64,000 nt of DNA, from assembly GCF_900148515.1 (NCBI RefSeq), contig NZ_FRXN01000003.1, forward strand, positions 600,757 to 664,756. Reading direction: 5' to 3'. Positions 44,968 through 53,759 of the stretch are shown piece by piece. The notes below the pieces were generated by a model. It worked only from the letters and a program-made list of their open reading frames with translations. It was not told where the DNA came from and did not search any database. How positions within the stretch are numbered: position 1 is the first letter of the stretch; each line of letters begins with the position of its first letter. Position numbers and translations under genes: made by a program. The stretch comes from Algoriphagus zhangzhouensis (GTDB lineage: Bacteria > Bacteroidota > Bacteroidia > Cytophagales > Cyclobacteriaceae).

Positions 44968-45934
44968 AATCTGGCTTTTAGCCCTGTTGATTTTTGCTTG
45001 GGCTTGTTCTGGGGAAAAAACAACAGAATCCACAGTCCCAGAAGTAGTAGTCAAACCCTATCCTAAATTCAACGCTGATTCGGCATATACCTATGTTGAA
45101 AAGCAGGTGAGTTTTGGACCTCGAGTACCCGGTACCGCAGGACACCAAGCCACCAAAGATTGGCTTATTTCCAAATTCGAGGGATTTGGATGGGGAGTAC
45201 AAACTCAGGATTTCCAAGCAAAGACCTATGATGGTTTGACCTGGGACTTGAGTAATATTATCGCCTCCTATAATCCAGGAGCCACCAAAAGAATCTTATT
45301 GGCAGCTCACTGGGATACCCGAAGAATTGCCGATAAGGATACTCAAGACATTGATCAACCGATTGATGGAGCAAACGATGGTGGATCTGGAGTAGGAGTT
45401 TTGTTGGAAATTGCTCGTTCGGTTTCCGCTCAAGAATTGAAACCGGATGTAGGGATTGACATCATTCTTTTCGATGGAGAAGATGATGGTGAACCTGACC
45501 ATGCTTCGATGAGAAACAACTCTCAGATTTGGTGGTGCTTGGGATCCCAGTATTGGTCCAAAAACAAACATGCACCTAATTATTCCGCTTATTATGGAAT
45601 CTTGGTGGATATGGTTGGAGCAAAAGGAGCGCGTTTTTTCAGAGAGGGATACTCAAGAAAATATGCCTCTGGTATCTTGAAAAAAGTTTGGGATAATGCT
45701 GCTCAAGTAGGACATTCTGCATTCTTTATCAATAGAGATGCTCCTGAGATTACAGACGATCACGCCTTTGTAAATGAATATGGCCAGATCCCAATGATTG
45801 ATATTATTGAGTTTTCTCCTGATTTGGGATTTAGCAGGTATCACCATACTCATATGGATAATATGGAACTGATTGATAGACGTTCCTTGCAAGCTGTAGG
45901 AGAAACTGTTTTATTTACAGTTTACCAAGAATAG
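44957..45934 (+). CDS. M28-family lipoprotein, glutaminyl cyclase-like
   Basis: 325 aa from the ATG at 44957, giving a lipoprotein signal [17 protein letters not shown] with Cys17. The in-frame start at 44945 lies deeper in cysS. Zinc-site motifs of the M28 fold: [37 protein letters not shown] and a late HHTHMDN. The size and the FDGED wording are closest to the glutaminyl-peptide cyclotransferase branch, which makes N-terminal pyroglutamate, but aminopeptidase activity is possible. A weak inverted repeat lies downstream. Co-expression with cysS is a positional inference. Confidence 0.82.
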   Translation: MKNRIWLLALLIFAWACSGEKTTESTVPEVVVKPYPKFNADSAYTYVEKQVSFGPRVPGTAGHQATKDWLISKFEGFGWGVQTQDFQAKTYDGLTWDLSNIIASYNPGATKRILLAAHWDTRRIADKDTQDIDQPIDGANDGGSGVGVLLEIARSVSAQELKPDVGIDIILFDGEDDGEPDHASMRNNSQIWWCLGSQYWSKNKHAPNYSAYYGILVDMVGAKGARFFREGYSRKYASGILKKVWDNAAQVGHSAFFINRDAPEITDDHAFVNEYGQIPMIDIIEFSPDLGFSRYHHTHMDNMELIDRRSLQAVGETVLFTVYQE

Positions 45935-45960
45935 GTTTACTCCAAAAACGCCTTGATTTC

Positions 45961-45968
45961 AAACGTTT
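45961..45968. promoter_or_regulatory. Candidate LacI operator upstream of lacI-family gene
   Basis: AAACGTTT, a CpG-centred 8-bp palindrome, 43 nt before the lacI-family ATG. The surrounding CTTGATTTCAAACGTTT (45952-45968) recurs with one mismatch at 51312-51328. Consistent with autoregulation, unproven. Confidence 0.4.
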
Positions 45969-46010
45969 TAGGCATTAATTGAATAGATATTTAAGGAAAC
46001 TTATTATACC

Positions 46011-47036
46011 ATGAAAAAAGGGCATCAGGTTACTATGAAGGAAATAGCCAAGAAACTGGGAGTCTCAGTTTCCACTATTTCTCGTGCTTTGAAAGATTCA
46101 CCCGAATTGCATCCAGAGACGAAGAGAAAAATCGTCGAGATGGCTAAAGAGATGAATTACCAGCCCAATTTATTGGCTCAGAGTCTCCGAATCAGCAGAA
46201 CCAAAACTCTTGGAGTGATTGTACCAGAAATCACTTCACACTTCTTTGCCTCTTGTATAAGCGGGATTCAAGATCATGCAAACCGTAGAGGATACAATGT
46301 CATGATCTGTCAATCCAATGAATCAATAGATCAAGAAATTGCCAATATCAAAACTTTGGTTTCTTCCCAAGTTGATGCCTTACTGATTTCTCTTAGTCGG
46401 GAAACCAATCATTACGAGCACCTATACGAGCTATACAGCAGAGAAATCCCTTTTGTTCTTTTTGACCGCGTTCAGGAAGACATCCCTGTTTCGAAAGTAA
46501 CTTTCAATGATGCTGGCGGTGCCTACCAGGTGACTCACCACTTGTTGGAGATGGGTTGCAAAAACATTGTTTATGTCTCAGGACCAGAGGATCTTTATAT
46601 TTCCAAAAAAAGAAAAGAGGGTTATCTGAAGGCATTAAAAGAATATGGGATCGATGAAAACCCTGAATATATCAAAGTTTCAGATTTGACTTTAACAGGA
46701 AATATTCAAGTAGCAAAAGCAATTGCGGAAATGAATCCAAAGCCCGATGGTGTGTTTTGTATGATTGACCCAGTGGCTGTGGATGTATTGACTTATTGGA
46801 AGTCAGTTGGATTGAAAGTACCAGAAGATATAGCCTTAGCTGGCTTCACTGACAATCCTACCGCTGCAGTAGTAGAACCTCCTCTGACTACAGTTTCTCA
46901 ACCTGGATATGAGATGGGGAAATTGGCTGTAAGTCACTTGTTGGATCAACTGGATGGACAAGCTTCTGATGACCCGATTTCTATTGTACTAGAGACTACT
47001 TTAGTTCCCCGAAAATCATCTAATAAGCACTTGTAA
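46011..47036 (+). CDS. LacI-family transcriptional regulator
   Basis: 341 aa, the normal LacI length. N-terminal helix-turn-helix and hinge: VTMKEIAKKLGVSVSTISRA then the LAQSLR hinge helix. The periplasmic-binding-protein-like effector domain starts TLGVIVPEITSHFFASCISG and ends DIALAGFTDNPTAAVVEPPL. It probably senses a sugar. It is upstream of the ThuA/dehydrogenase fusion on the same strand, but a terminator lies between them, so any control of that gene would be in trans on its promoter. Confidence 0.93.
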   Translation: MKKGHQVTMKEIAKKLGVSVSTISRALKDSPELHPETKRKIVEMAKEMNYQPNLLAQSLRISRTKTLGVIVPEITSHFFASCISGIQDHANRRGYNVMICQSNESIDQEIANIKTLVSSQVDALLISLSRETNHYEHLYELYSREIPFVLFDRVQEDIPVSKVTFNDAGGAYQVTHHLLEMGCKNIVYVSGPEDLYISKKRKEGYLKALKEYGIDENPEYIKVSDLTLTGNIQVAKAIAEMNPKPDGVFCMIDPVAVDVLTYWKSVGLKVPEDIALAGFTDNPTAAVVEPPLTTVSQPGYEMGKLAVSHLLDQLDGQASDDPISIVLETTLVPRKSSNKHL

Positions 47037-47060
47037 AGCAGTTTTTATTAACGAATTGAG

Positions 47061-47100
47061 CCTCCTTTTTAGAAATTTTTAAAAAAGGAGGTTTATTTTT
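47061..47100 (+). terminator. Terminator after the lacI-family gene
   Basis: 10-bp stem CCTCCTTTTT / AAAAAGGAGG (47061-47070, 47082-47091) followed by TTTATTTTTTTTC. Confidence 0.8.
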
Positions 47101-47218
47101 TTTCTTTAATGTTTCTCCTTGAAAAATTAGCTCTTTTTTGTCCTGAAAAATCCGCGAAATTCAATTACTTAGTGCAGGAAATTTGAATATCACCTCTTTT
47201 CCCCAAACTTAACCATTT

Positions 47219-50200
47219 ATGAAATACCCAAAGAACCTAACAAACCTAGTGGTTTTGCTCCTAGTTGGTTTGCTCTGCTTTACAGGCTGTAGCAACAAAA
47301 GAGAAGGAGAGCCCAAAGTATTAATTTTTTATAAAACAGCAGGATTCGTGCATGAATCCATTCAAGACGGTATCGTTGCTATCGAAAAACTTGGAGCCGA
47401 AAACGGTTTTGAAGTTGATAAAACGGACAATGCTGAGGACATCAATGAAGATAATTTGGCAAAATACGCTGCAGTTATCTGGCTAAGCACTACTGGCGAT
47501 GTCTTAAACCAATATCAAGAAGCTGACTTCGAAAGATATATCCAATCTGGAGGTGGTTATGTAGGTATCCACGCAGCAGCTGATACAGAATATGAATGGG
47601 GTTGGTATGGAAAATTAGTTGGAGGATACTTCATAGATCATCCAGGCATCAACGATCCACACCCTAACGTTCAGCCAGGAACAGTCCATAAATCTGGAGT
47701 TTCCAATCCTGCCGTGGACTTTTTGCCCGATCCATGGGATAGAACAGACGAGTGGTACAGCTATAAAAACATCAACCCAAACACCACCAAACTTTTGATG
47801 TTAGATGAAGCTTCTTATCAAGGTGGATACGATATGGGAGAGCACCCTACTTCTTGGTTCCATGACTTTGATGGAGGAAGGGCATTCTATATCGGCGGAG
47901 GTCATACAAAAGAGTCTTTTGTAGAAGAAAACTACTTGAAGCACCTTTTAGCAGCAATTGAGTATGCAATCGGAGGCAATGAAAAGCTGAATTATACAGC
48001 AGCTAAAAGCAAGCGAGTTCCTGAGGAAAACAGATTTACAAAAACCATTTTGAAGCAAGGTGAATTCACAGAACCTACCGAAATGACTATTCTACCAAAT
48101 CTGGATATTTTGGTAGCTCAGAGAAGAGGTGAAATCCTGTATTTCAATGATGAAACTGAAGAGCTGACTGAAGTAGCCAAACTGGACGTGTATTGGCAAA
48201 GTGGAGTTCCGGGAGTCAATGCTGAAGAAGGCTTGATGGGAATCCAAAAAGATCCGAATTACGCTCAAAACAATTTTGTATTTGTTTACTACTCTCCTTC
48301 AGGAGATGAGGAAATCAACAGACTTTCCAGATTCGTTTTCAAAGATGGAGTTTGGGACATGAGTTCAGAAGTTGTGATCATGGACATTCATTCCGATCGC
48401 TATATCTGCTGCCATACAGGAGGTTCTATCGCCTTTGATGGTGATGGAAACTTATTCCTTTCTTTGGGAGACAACTCTACTCCTTTCAACCAAAATGACG
48501 CAAAATATGTCTTGAACGGCTATGCTCCATTGGATGGAACCGAAGGCAGAAAGCAATGGGATGCGAGAAGAAGTTCTGGAAACGCAAATGATTTGAGAGG
48601 TAAAATCCTTAGAATCAAAGTTCAAGATGATGGTTCTTACACTATCCCAGAAGGAAACCTTTACCCTGAGGGAACAGAAGGCACTCGTCCTGAAATCTAT
48701 GTTCAGGGAAATAGAAACCCTTATAGAATCTCGGTCGATCAAAAAACAGGCTTCTTGTATTGGGGTGAAGTTGGTCCTGATGCAAACAATGATTCCTTGG
48801 ATATCAAAGGCCCAAGAGGATATGATGAAGTAAACCAAGCTAGAAAAGCAGGAAACTTTGGATGGCCATACGCTATTGGAGACAATTATACCTACCGCGA
48901 ATTCAACTATGCCACTGGTGATCCTGGTTCCAGATTTGATGCTGCGGGTCCAATGAATAATTCCCCTCACAATACAGGGATTAAACAGTTGCCTCCTACT
49001 CAATCGGCATTTATCTGGTATCCTTATGCAGCTTCACCTGATTTCCCTCAAGTAGGAACAGGAGGAAGAAACGCAATGGCTGGTCCAGTTTACTACTCTG
49101 ACATGTTTACTGCAGATACCAAGTTCCCTGATTACTTTGATGGAAAACTGATCATTTACGATTGGATTCGAGGTTGGATTAAAGTAGTAACCATGGAAGA
49201 AAATGGAGATTTCTCCAAAATGGAGCCTTTCATGCCTAACACCAAATTCAATTCATTGATTGATATGGAATTGGGACCTGATGGTAGAATCTACACTTTG
49301 GAGTATGGAAATGGATGGTTCTCTAAGAATCCAGATGCTGCTCTTTCAAGAATCGATTACAATGGAGGCAACAGAGCACCTGTTGTAACAGACCTATCAG
49401 TAGATCATTCTTCTGGTAAAGCTCCATTGAAAGTTACCTTGACTGCCAAAGCAAGCGATCCTGAAAATGATCCAATTTCTTACCAATGGGATTTGGGTAA
49501 TGGAAAAACTGAAACTACAGACTCTCCTACCCTGACTACTACATTGGATGCAATAGGAGATTACGAAGTTACTGTGAAAGCTACAGACCCTTCTGGATTG
49601 GAAGGCATAAGCTCAAAACTTCCTATCTATGTAGGGAACGTTGCGCCAGTAGTGTCTATCAAAGTAATTGGAAACCAATCTTTCTTCTTCCCAGGCAAGC
49701 AAGTAGCCTATGAGGTAATCGTCAATGACGAAGATCATCCTGAGGCAAGCACAGATACCCAAAACTTGTATGTTGCAGCAGATTATATTGAAGGACTGGA
49801 CCAAGCTGAGGCTGACATGGGCCACAAAATCATGAGTGAGGCGATGACAGGAAAAGCTTTGACTCAATCTATGACTTGTAAAACATGTCATAAAGAGAAT
49901 GAAGCTTCCATTGGACCTCCATTCGCTGAAGTAGCTAAAAAGTATAGAGCTGGAGATGCTGATTATTTGAAAAACAAGATCAAAAATGGAGGTAGCGGAG
50001 TATGGGGAGAAACTGCCATGCCTGCTAACCCTGATTTGAAAGATGTCGATTTGAATGCCTTGGTAGCTTATGTACTTTCATTGAAAGGTGATCAAAAGCC
50101 AAGTTTAGGAGCAAAAGGAAGTCTTAACCCAACCATGGGTAAAACTCCAACTCCAACAGGAGCATTGATGATCAATGCAAGCTATACCGATGCTGGCGGT

Positions 50201-50665
50201 GAAAATATCAAACCTTTGTCTGGAAGTAGCACATTGGTTTTGAGAGGAAATACTTTAAGCATGGGATCAGCTTCCAATCTGGAAGGCTATACCTCAATGG
50301 CATTCGATGGCATGGATCTTTTGATGGCTCCAAGCGAACCTGGATCCTTCTCTTTGCCAAATATTGACATGACAGGAATTGGTTCGATCACTTTCGTAGT
50401 AGCGACCCAAGAGCCATTGTCAATCCCTGTAGAATTTGAAATCAGAGAAGGTAGCCCTACAGGAAAAGTTTTAGGTTCTGGAACATTTATTCAGAAAAAC
50501 ACTGTCAAAGCTCCGGGTATGCCAATTATCAATGATATTGCTACAATTCCGATTACTGGAGAAACAGATGGTGAAAAACATCCAATCTATATCCTAACCA
50601 GTCCTGGTGAAGGTGGAGAATTGGGAACATTCATCATTCTAAACGCAGTATTTAACGCAAAATAA
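47219..50665 (+). CDS. ThuA / sugar dehydrogenase / PKD / cytochrome c fusion lipoprotein
   Basis: 1148 aa. Lipoprotein signal with Cys24. Domains in order: ThuA-like (about 30-255; KVLIFYKTAGFVHESI, YVGIHAAADTEYEWGWYG); PQQ-type sugar dehydrogenase beta-propeller (about 275-715; EGLMGIQKDPNYAQNN, GKILRIKVQDDGSY, GNRNPYRISVDQKTG); PKD (about 720-805; DPENDPISYQWDLGNG); cytochrome c (about 870-960; heme motif CKTCH, a likely Met ligand in ETAMPANPD); and a C-terminal carbohydrate-binding-like domain (about 985-1148). The layout suggests periplasmic sugar oxidation with electrons passed to the attached heme. ThuA proteins act in keto-disaccharide routes, so the two halves may work on one substrate. 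Confidence 0.88.
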   Translation: MKYPKNLTNLVVLLLVGLLCFTGCSNKREGEPKVLIFYKTAGFVHESIQDGIVAIEKLGAENGFEVDKTDNAEDINEDNLAKYAAVIWLSTTGDVLNQYQEADFERYIQSGGGYVGIHAAADTEYEWGWYGKLVGGYFIDHPGINDPHPNVQPGTVHKSGVSNPAVDFLPDPWDRTDEWYSYKNINPNTTKLLMLDEASYQGGYDMGEHPTSWFHDFDGGRAFYIGGGHTKESFVEENYLKHLLAAIEYAIGGNEKLNYTAAKSKRVPEENRFTKTILKQGEFTEPTEMTILPNLDILVAQRRGEILYFNDETEELTEVAKLDVYWQSGVPGVNAEEGLMGIQKDPNYAQNNFVFVYYSPSGDEEINRLSRFVFKDGVWDMSSEVVIMDIHSDRYICCHTGGSIAFDGDGNLFLSLGDNSTPFNQNDAKYVLNGYAPLDGTEGRKQWDARRSSGNANDLRGKILRIKVQDDGSYTIPEGNLYPEGTEGTRPEIYVQGNRNPYRISVDQKTGFLYWGEVGPDANNDSLDIKGPRGYDEVNQARKAGNFGWPYAIGDNYTYREFNYATGDPGSRFDAAGPMNNSPHNTGIKQLPPTQSAFIWYPYAASPDFPQVGTGGRNAMAGPVYYSDMFTADTKFPDYFDGKLIIYDWIRGWIKVVTMEENGDFSKMEPFMPNTKFNSLIDMELGPDGRIYTLEYGNGWFSKNPDAALSRIDYNGGNRAPVVTDLSVDHSSGKAPLKVTLTAKASDPENDPISYQWDLGNGKTETTDSPTLTTTLDAIGDYEVTVKATDPSGLEGISSKLPIYVGNVAPVVSIKVIGNQSFFFPGKQVAYEVIVNDEDHPEASTDTQNLYVAADYIEGLDQAEADMGHKIMSEAMTGKALTQSMTCKTCHKENEASIGPPFAEVAKKYRAGDADYLKNKIKNGGSGVWGETAMPANPDLKDVDLNALVAYVLSLKGDQKPSLGAKGSLNPTMGKTPTPTGALMINASYTDAGGENIKPLSGSSTLVLRGNTLSMGSASNLEGYTSMAFDGMDLLMAPSEPGSFSLPNIDMTGIGSITFVVATQEPLSIPVEFEIREGSPTGKVLGSGTFIQKNTVKAPGMPIINDIATIPITGETDGEKHPIYILTSPGEGGELGTFIILNAVFNAK

Positions 50666-50687
50666 TTTGACCGCCAACCATAAATCT

Positions 50688-50716
50688 AAGCCGGGTTCTT
50701 TGGGGCCCGGCTTTTT
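50688..50716 (+). terminator. Terminator after the ThuA/dehydrogenase fusion gene
   Basis: 8-bp GC-rich stem AAGCCGGG / CCCGGCTT with a 10-nt loop and a TTTTTT tail. Confidence 0.88.
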
Positions 50717-50722
50717 TAGTCC

Positions 50723-51277
50723 ATGGAAAAAACAATCATCCGTCAGTCTTCATCAAATTCTGATTTAGAAGGAATTCTAAAACTTCAGCGAGAAAACTTA
50801 TTGGAAAATCTAGATCAGGAAACCATCCAAAAAGAAGGTTTTGTTAGAGTGAAACATTCATTGGAAGACCTTGCAAATCTCCAAAAAGATGAAGGACATG
50901 TCATTGCTGATTTTCAGGGTAAAGTTGCCGCATATATTTTAGCGATGACCAAACAATCCAGGGACAAAATCCCTATGCTTTTACCCATGTTTGAGCAATT
51001 TGATTCCATTTCCTATGCTGGAAAGAAGGTTTCAGATTTTAATTATATGGCTGTGGGCCAAGTCTGTGTAGGTAAAGATTTCCGTGGAATGGGACTCTTT
51101 GCTGAAGCTTATCAAGCATACCGAGATTTTTTCAAACCAAAGTATGATTTCGCAATTACAGAGATTTCTCTCAATAATAAGCGATCACTAAGAGCTCATG
51201 AAAAAGTAGGTTTTGAAACCATACACACCTTCAAAGACCAATACGAAGAATGGGCAATCGTTCTTTGGAACTGGTAA
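50723..51277 (+). CDS. GNAT-family N-acetyltransferase
   Basis: 184 aa. GNAT fold with the acetyl-CoA motif A region AVGQVCVGKDFRGMGLFAEA (V-x-x-x-x-R-G-x-G pattern) and a motif B end FAITEISLNNKRSLRAHEKV. No signal peptide. The acceptor is unknown. It begins 7 nt after the preceding terminator and is followed by the mscS gene after 94 nt. Confidence 0.85.
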   Translation: MEKTIIRQSSSNSDLEGILKLQRENLLENLDQETIQKEGFVRVKHSLEDLANLQKDEGHVIADFQGKVAAYILAMTKQSRDKIPMLLPMFEQFDSISYAGKKVSDFNYMAVGQVCVGKDFRGMGLFAEAYQAYRDFFKPKYDFAITEISLNNKRSLRAHEKVGFETIHTFKDQYEEWAIVLWNW

Positions 51278-51320
51278 AATCGAAATCACAAAATTTATTT
51301 TTAAATTCACACTTGATTAC

Positions 51321-51328
51321 AAACGTTT
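51321..51328. promoter_or_regulatory. Candidate LacI-type operator upstream of mscS
   Basis: AAACGTTT within CTTGATTACAAACGTTT (51312-51328), 16 of 17 positions identical to the sequence before the lacI-family gene. It lies 44 nt before the mscS ATG. Confidence 0.38.
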
Positions 51329-51371
51329 ATTTCATAAAAACTATTTTACCAGTTATTTCCAACTGTTAAAA

Positions 51372-52991
51372 ATGAAAAAAGCTCTATCAGTAGTTTTCAA
51401 TATTATTCTACTTGGTCTTTCCTTATATGGATTTGCTCAGGAAAATGACAGACTTCCAAAAAAGCCGAGATTAGACTCAATTCCTGTAATCTTTTTTGAG
51501 GATACTCTTCATTTTATATCTACCTCCATAGGTCCTTTTAGTCCTGCTGAACGGGCCAATCAGATGAGTTCAAAACTATCGCAATTGGTAGAAGATGAGA
51601 AATTTGACACCACTTTGCTTTCGCTTAGGGAAGAAGATTTAGCGATTGAACTGCTTCATGGTAATACAATCATAGGAAGTGTCACCGATAAGGATGCAGA
51701 GAAACAAAATCTCAGCAAATTAGAATTAGCTGAAATTCAGCTTCAAAATATTAAAGACACCTTTCGGGAAAACCACTCCAATCACACTTTAATCACCCAA
51801 TTGATTAGAGTAGCCATCTTGCTAGGGGTTTTACTAGGAGTATTCCTTTTGGTAAGGCTGATCAATTTTGGGTTTGATAAACTCATCAAGTTCATTTTCA
51901 ATAAATTTAAGCACCTATTCAAAGGAGTTACCATTCGAAATTTTGAGGTGATATCCGTGATTAGGCAGGAGCGCTTGTTTTTGATTTTTTTCAAGGGTCT
52001 CAAAATCGTTGTTATTGCTTTTTTACTCTATCTATCTCTCCCGGTAATTTTCAGCGTATTCCCATCTACGAAGGCACTCGGAACCAAATTGCTTGGATAC
52101 ATCATTGATCCATTCAAAGCTATTTTCAGCTCTTTTCTGGGATACATTCCAGAGATGATCATGATCTTTGTGATTGGGGTTATTACTTTCTATATCGTAA
52201 GGTTTGTCAATTACATCTCTGGAGAGGTCGAACACGAACGCTTAAAAATTCCTGGATTCTATCCAGACTGGGCCAAACCAACTTTTAATCTTACAAAGGT
52301 CATCATAATTGCCTTCGCCTTTATAGTTATCTTCCCTTACCTGCCTGGGTCGGATTCCCCAGCTTTTCAGGGAGTCAGCGTATTTTTAGGCCTTTTGATT
52401 TCCCTTGGTTCTTCATCTGCCATAGGCAATATCATTGCGGGACTTGTAATAATTTATATGAGAGCTTTCAAATTAGGAGACCGAGTAAAAATCGGCGATA
52501 CAACAGGAGATGTGATTGAAAAAACCATGCTCGTCACCAAATTGAAAACTATAAAAAACGAAGAAGTAACCATTCCAAATTCAGCCATATTGAATGGAAA
52601 AACCATCAATTATAGCAGTGTAGGTGAACCTGGATTGATTTTACACACGTCGGTTACCATCGGTTATGATGCACTATGGAGAAAGGTTCATGAATTACTT
52701 ATTGGGGCAGTACAAAAAACAGAATTTCTCAAAATGGACCCTGCTCCTTTTGTATTGCAAACCAGCCTTGATGATTTTTATGTAAGCTATCAGATTAATG
52801 GATATACTGATCAACCACAGAAATCGGCATTTATTCTCTCTAACCTCCACGCAAATATTCAAGATGGATTCAATGAGGCTGGTATTGAAATCATGTCCCC
52901 TCATTATCGGGCCAATAGAATAGGTGACAATCTTACTTTCCCGCCTCAATATATCTCCGAAGAAAAAACAGATTCCAATTCTCAAGAATAA
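51372..52991 (+). CDS. MscS-family mechanosensitive channel
   Basis: 539 aa from the ATG at 51372, giving a signal peptide (MKKALSVVFNIILLGLSLYG, cleavage near FAQ). The longer frame upstream runs through the GNAT gene. A periplasmic N-terminal ~130 residues precedes several membrane helices. The pore and beta-domain signatures follow: SLGSSSAIGNIIAGLVIIYM, then AFKLGDRVKIGDTTGDVIEK and TIPNSAILNGKTINYSS. It releases solutes during osmotic downshock. The same strand holds the GNAT gene upstream; a LacI-like palindrome lies in the spacer. Confidence 0.9.
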   Translation: MKKALSVVFNIILLGLSLYGFAQENDRLPKKPRLDSIPVIFFEDTLHFISTSIGPFSPAERANQMSSKLSQLVEDEKFDTTLLSLREEDLAIELLHGNTIIGSVTDKDAEKQNLSKLELAEIQLQNIKDTFRENHSNHTLITQLIRVAILLGVLLGVFLLVRLINFGFDKLIKFIFNKFKHLFKGVTIRNFEVISVIRQERLFLIFFKGLKIVVIAFLLYLSLPVIFSVFPSTKALGTKLLGYIIDPFKAIFSSFLGYIPEMIMIFVIGVITFYIVRFVNYISGEVEHERLKIPGFYPDWAKPTFNLTKVIIIAFAFIVIFPYLPGSDSPAFQGVSVFLGLLISLGSSSAIGNIIAGLVIIYMRAFKLGDRVKIGDTTGDVIEKTMLVTKLKTIKNEEVTIPNSAILNGKTINYSSVGEPGLILHTSVTIGYDALWRKVHELLIGAVQKTEFLKMDPAPFVLQTSLDDFYVSYQINGYTDQPQKSAFILSNLHANIQDGFNEAGIEIMSPHYRANRIGDNLTFPPQYISEEKTDSNSQE

Positions 52992-53046
52992 AGAGAGGGA
53001 TTCTAAAATTTTTGCTAGTTTCAGACACAAAACATAAATCCAAACC

Positions 53047-53643
53047 ATGAAAAAAATCAAAAGTACTTTTGCAGTGATTGCATTGACAGTTTTTACATCA
53101 ATCGCTGCATTTGCTCAATTACAAACCCCTTCTCTAAGTCCAGCTTCCAGCGTATCCCAAGTAGTTGGATTCACCAAAATCAATATTGACTACTCTTCTC
53201 CGGGTGTAAAGGGAAGAAAAATATTCGGAGAAATTGAAAAATATGGCGTGACCTGGAGAGCCGGTGCCAATGCTCAAACCATCATCGAGTTCAGCACTCC
53301 TGTCAGCGTAGGTGGTCAAAACCTTAGAGCGGGTAAATATTCCATCTTTATCACTCCGACCGAATCTGGCGATTGGACTGTTCACTTGAACAAAAAAGCT
53401 GAATCAGTATTTGCCTACATGGTAGATGGAAAAATTGACGAGGCAGCAGTAGCTAAAGATGATGCAGTTTCATTAAAAGGAAAAACCGAGAGAGGTGGTA
53501 GCACTGAAAGGTTGACCTACACCATCTCAGCTGGTGACAATAAAACTGCCATGATCTCTATGGCTTGGGAAAATATCAAAGTCACATTCCCTGTAGACAC
53601 ACAAGTAGACCAAAAACTGGAGCAGTTCAAATCTCAGTTTTAA
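53047..53643 (+). CDS. DUF2911 domain protein, exported
   Basis: 198 aa. Signal peptide MKKIKSTFAVIALTVFTSIA with cleavage near AFAQ. The DUF2911 domain fills the rest: LSPASSVSQVVGFTKINIDYS, KYGVTWRAGANAQTIIEFST, LRAGKYSIFITPT and DWTVHLNKKAES. The family is common in Bacteroidota and of unknown function, likely periplasmic or secreted. It is a single gene with a good terminator downstream. Confidence 0.88.
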   Translation: MKKIKSTFAVIALTVFTSIAAFAQLQTPSLSPASSVSQVVGFTKINIDYSSPGVKGRKIFGEIEKYGVTWRAGANAQTIIEFSTPVSVGGQNLRAGKYSIFITPTESGDWTVHLNKKAESVFAYMVDGKIDEAAVAKDDAVSLKGKTERGGSTERLTYTISAGDNKTAMISMAWENIKVTFPVDTQVDQKLEQFKSQF

Positions 53644-53657
53644 TCTCAAAAAGCTTT

Positions 53658-53686
53658 AAGCCTTCCAAAATCGGAAGGCTTTTTTA
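53658..53686 (+). terminator. Terminator after the DUF2911 gene
   Basis: 9-bp stem AAGCCTTCC / GGAAGGCTT with a 6-nt loop and a T run. Confidence 0.9.
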
Positions 53687-53759
53687 TTCCCCACCCATCA
53701 AATTTTACCCTTCATTTTTTCAGCATTTTTTATCTTAGGTATTTCTCATTCAACACATT

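Noticed and set aside
45945-45967. Hairpin AAAACG/CGTTTT as terminator of the M28 gene
   Set aside because: Stem is only 6 bp with a 13-nt loop and a poor T run; the AAACGTTT operator reading is at least as good.
48452-49003. 183-codon antisense frame inside the ThuA/dehydrogenase gene
   Set aside because: Covers the conserved propeller on the other strand and has no motif of its own.
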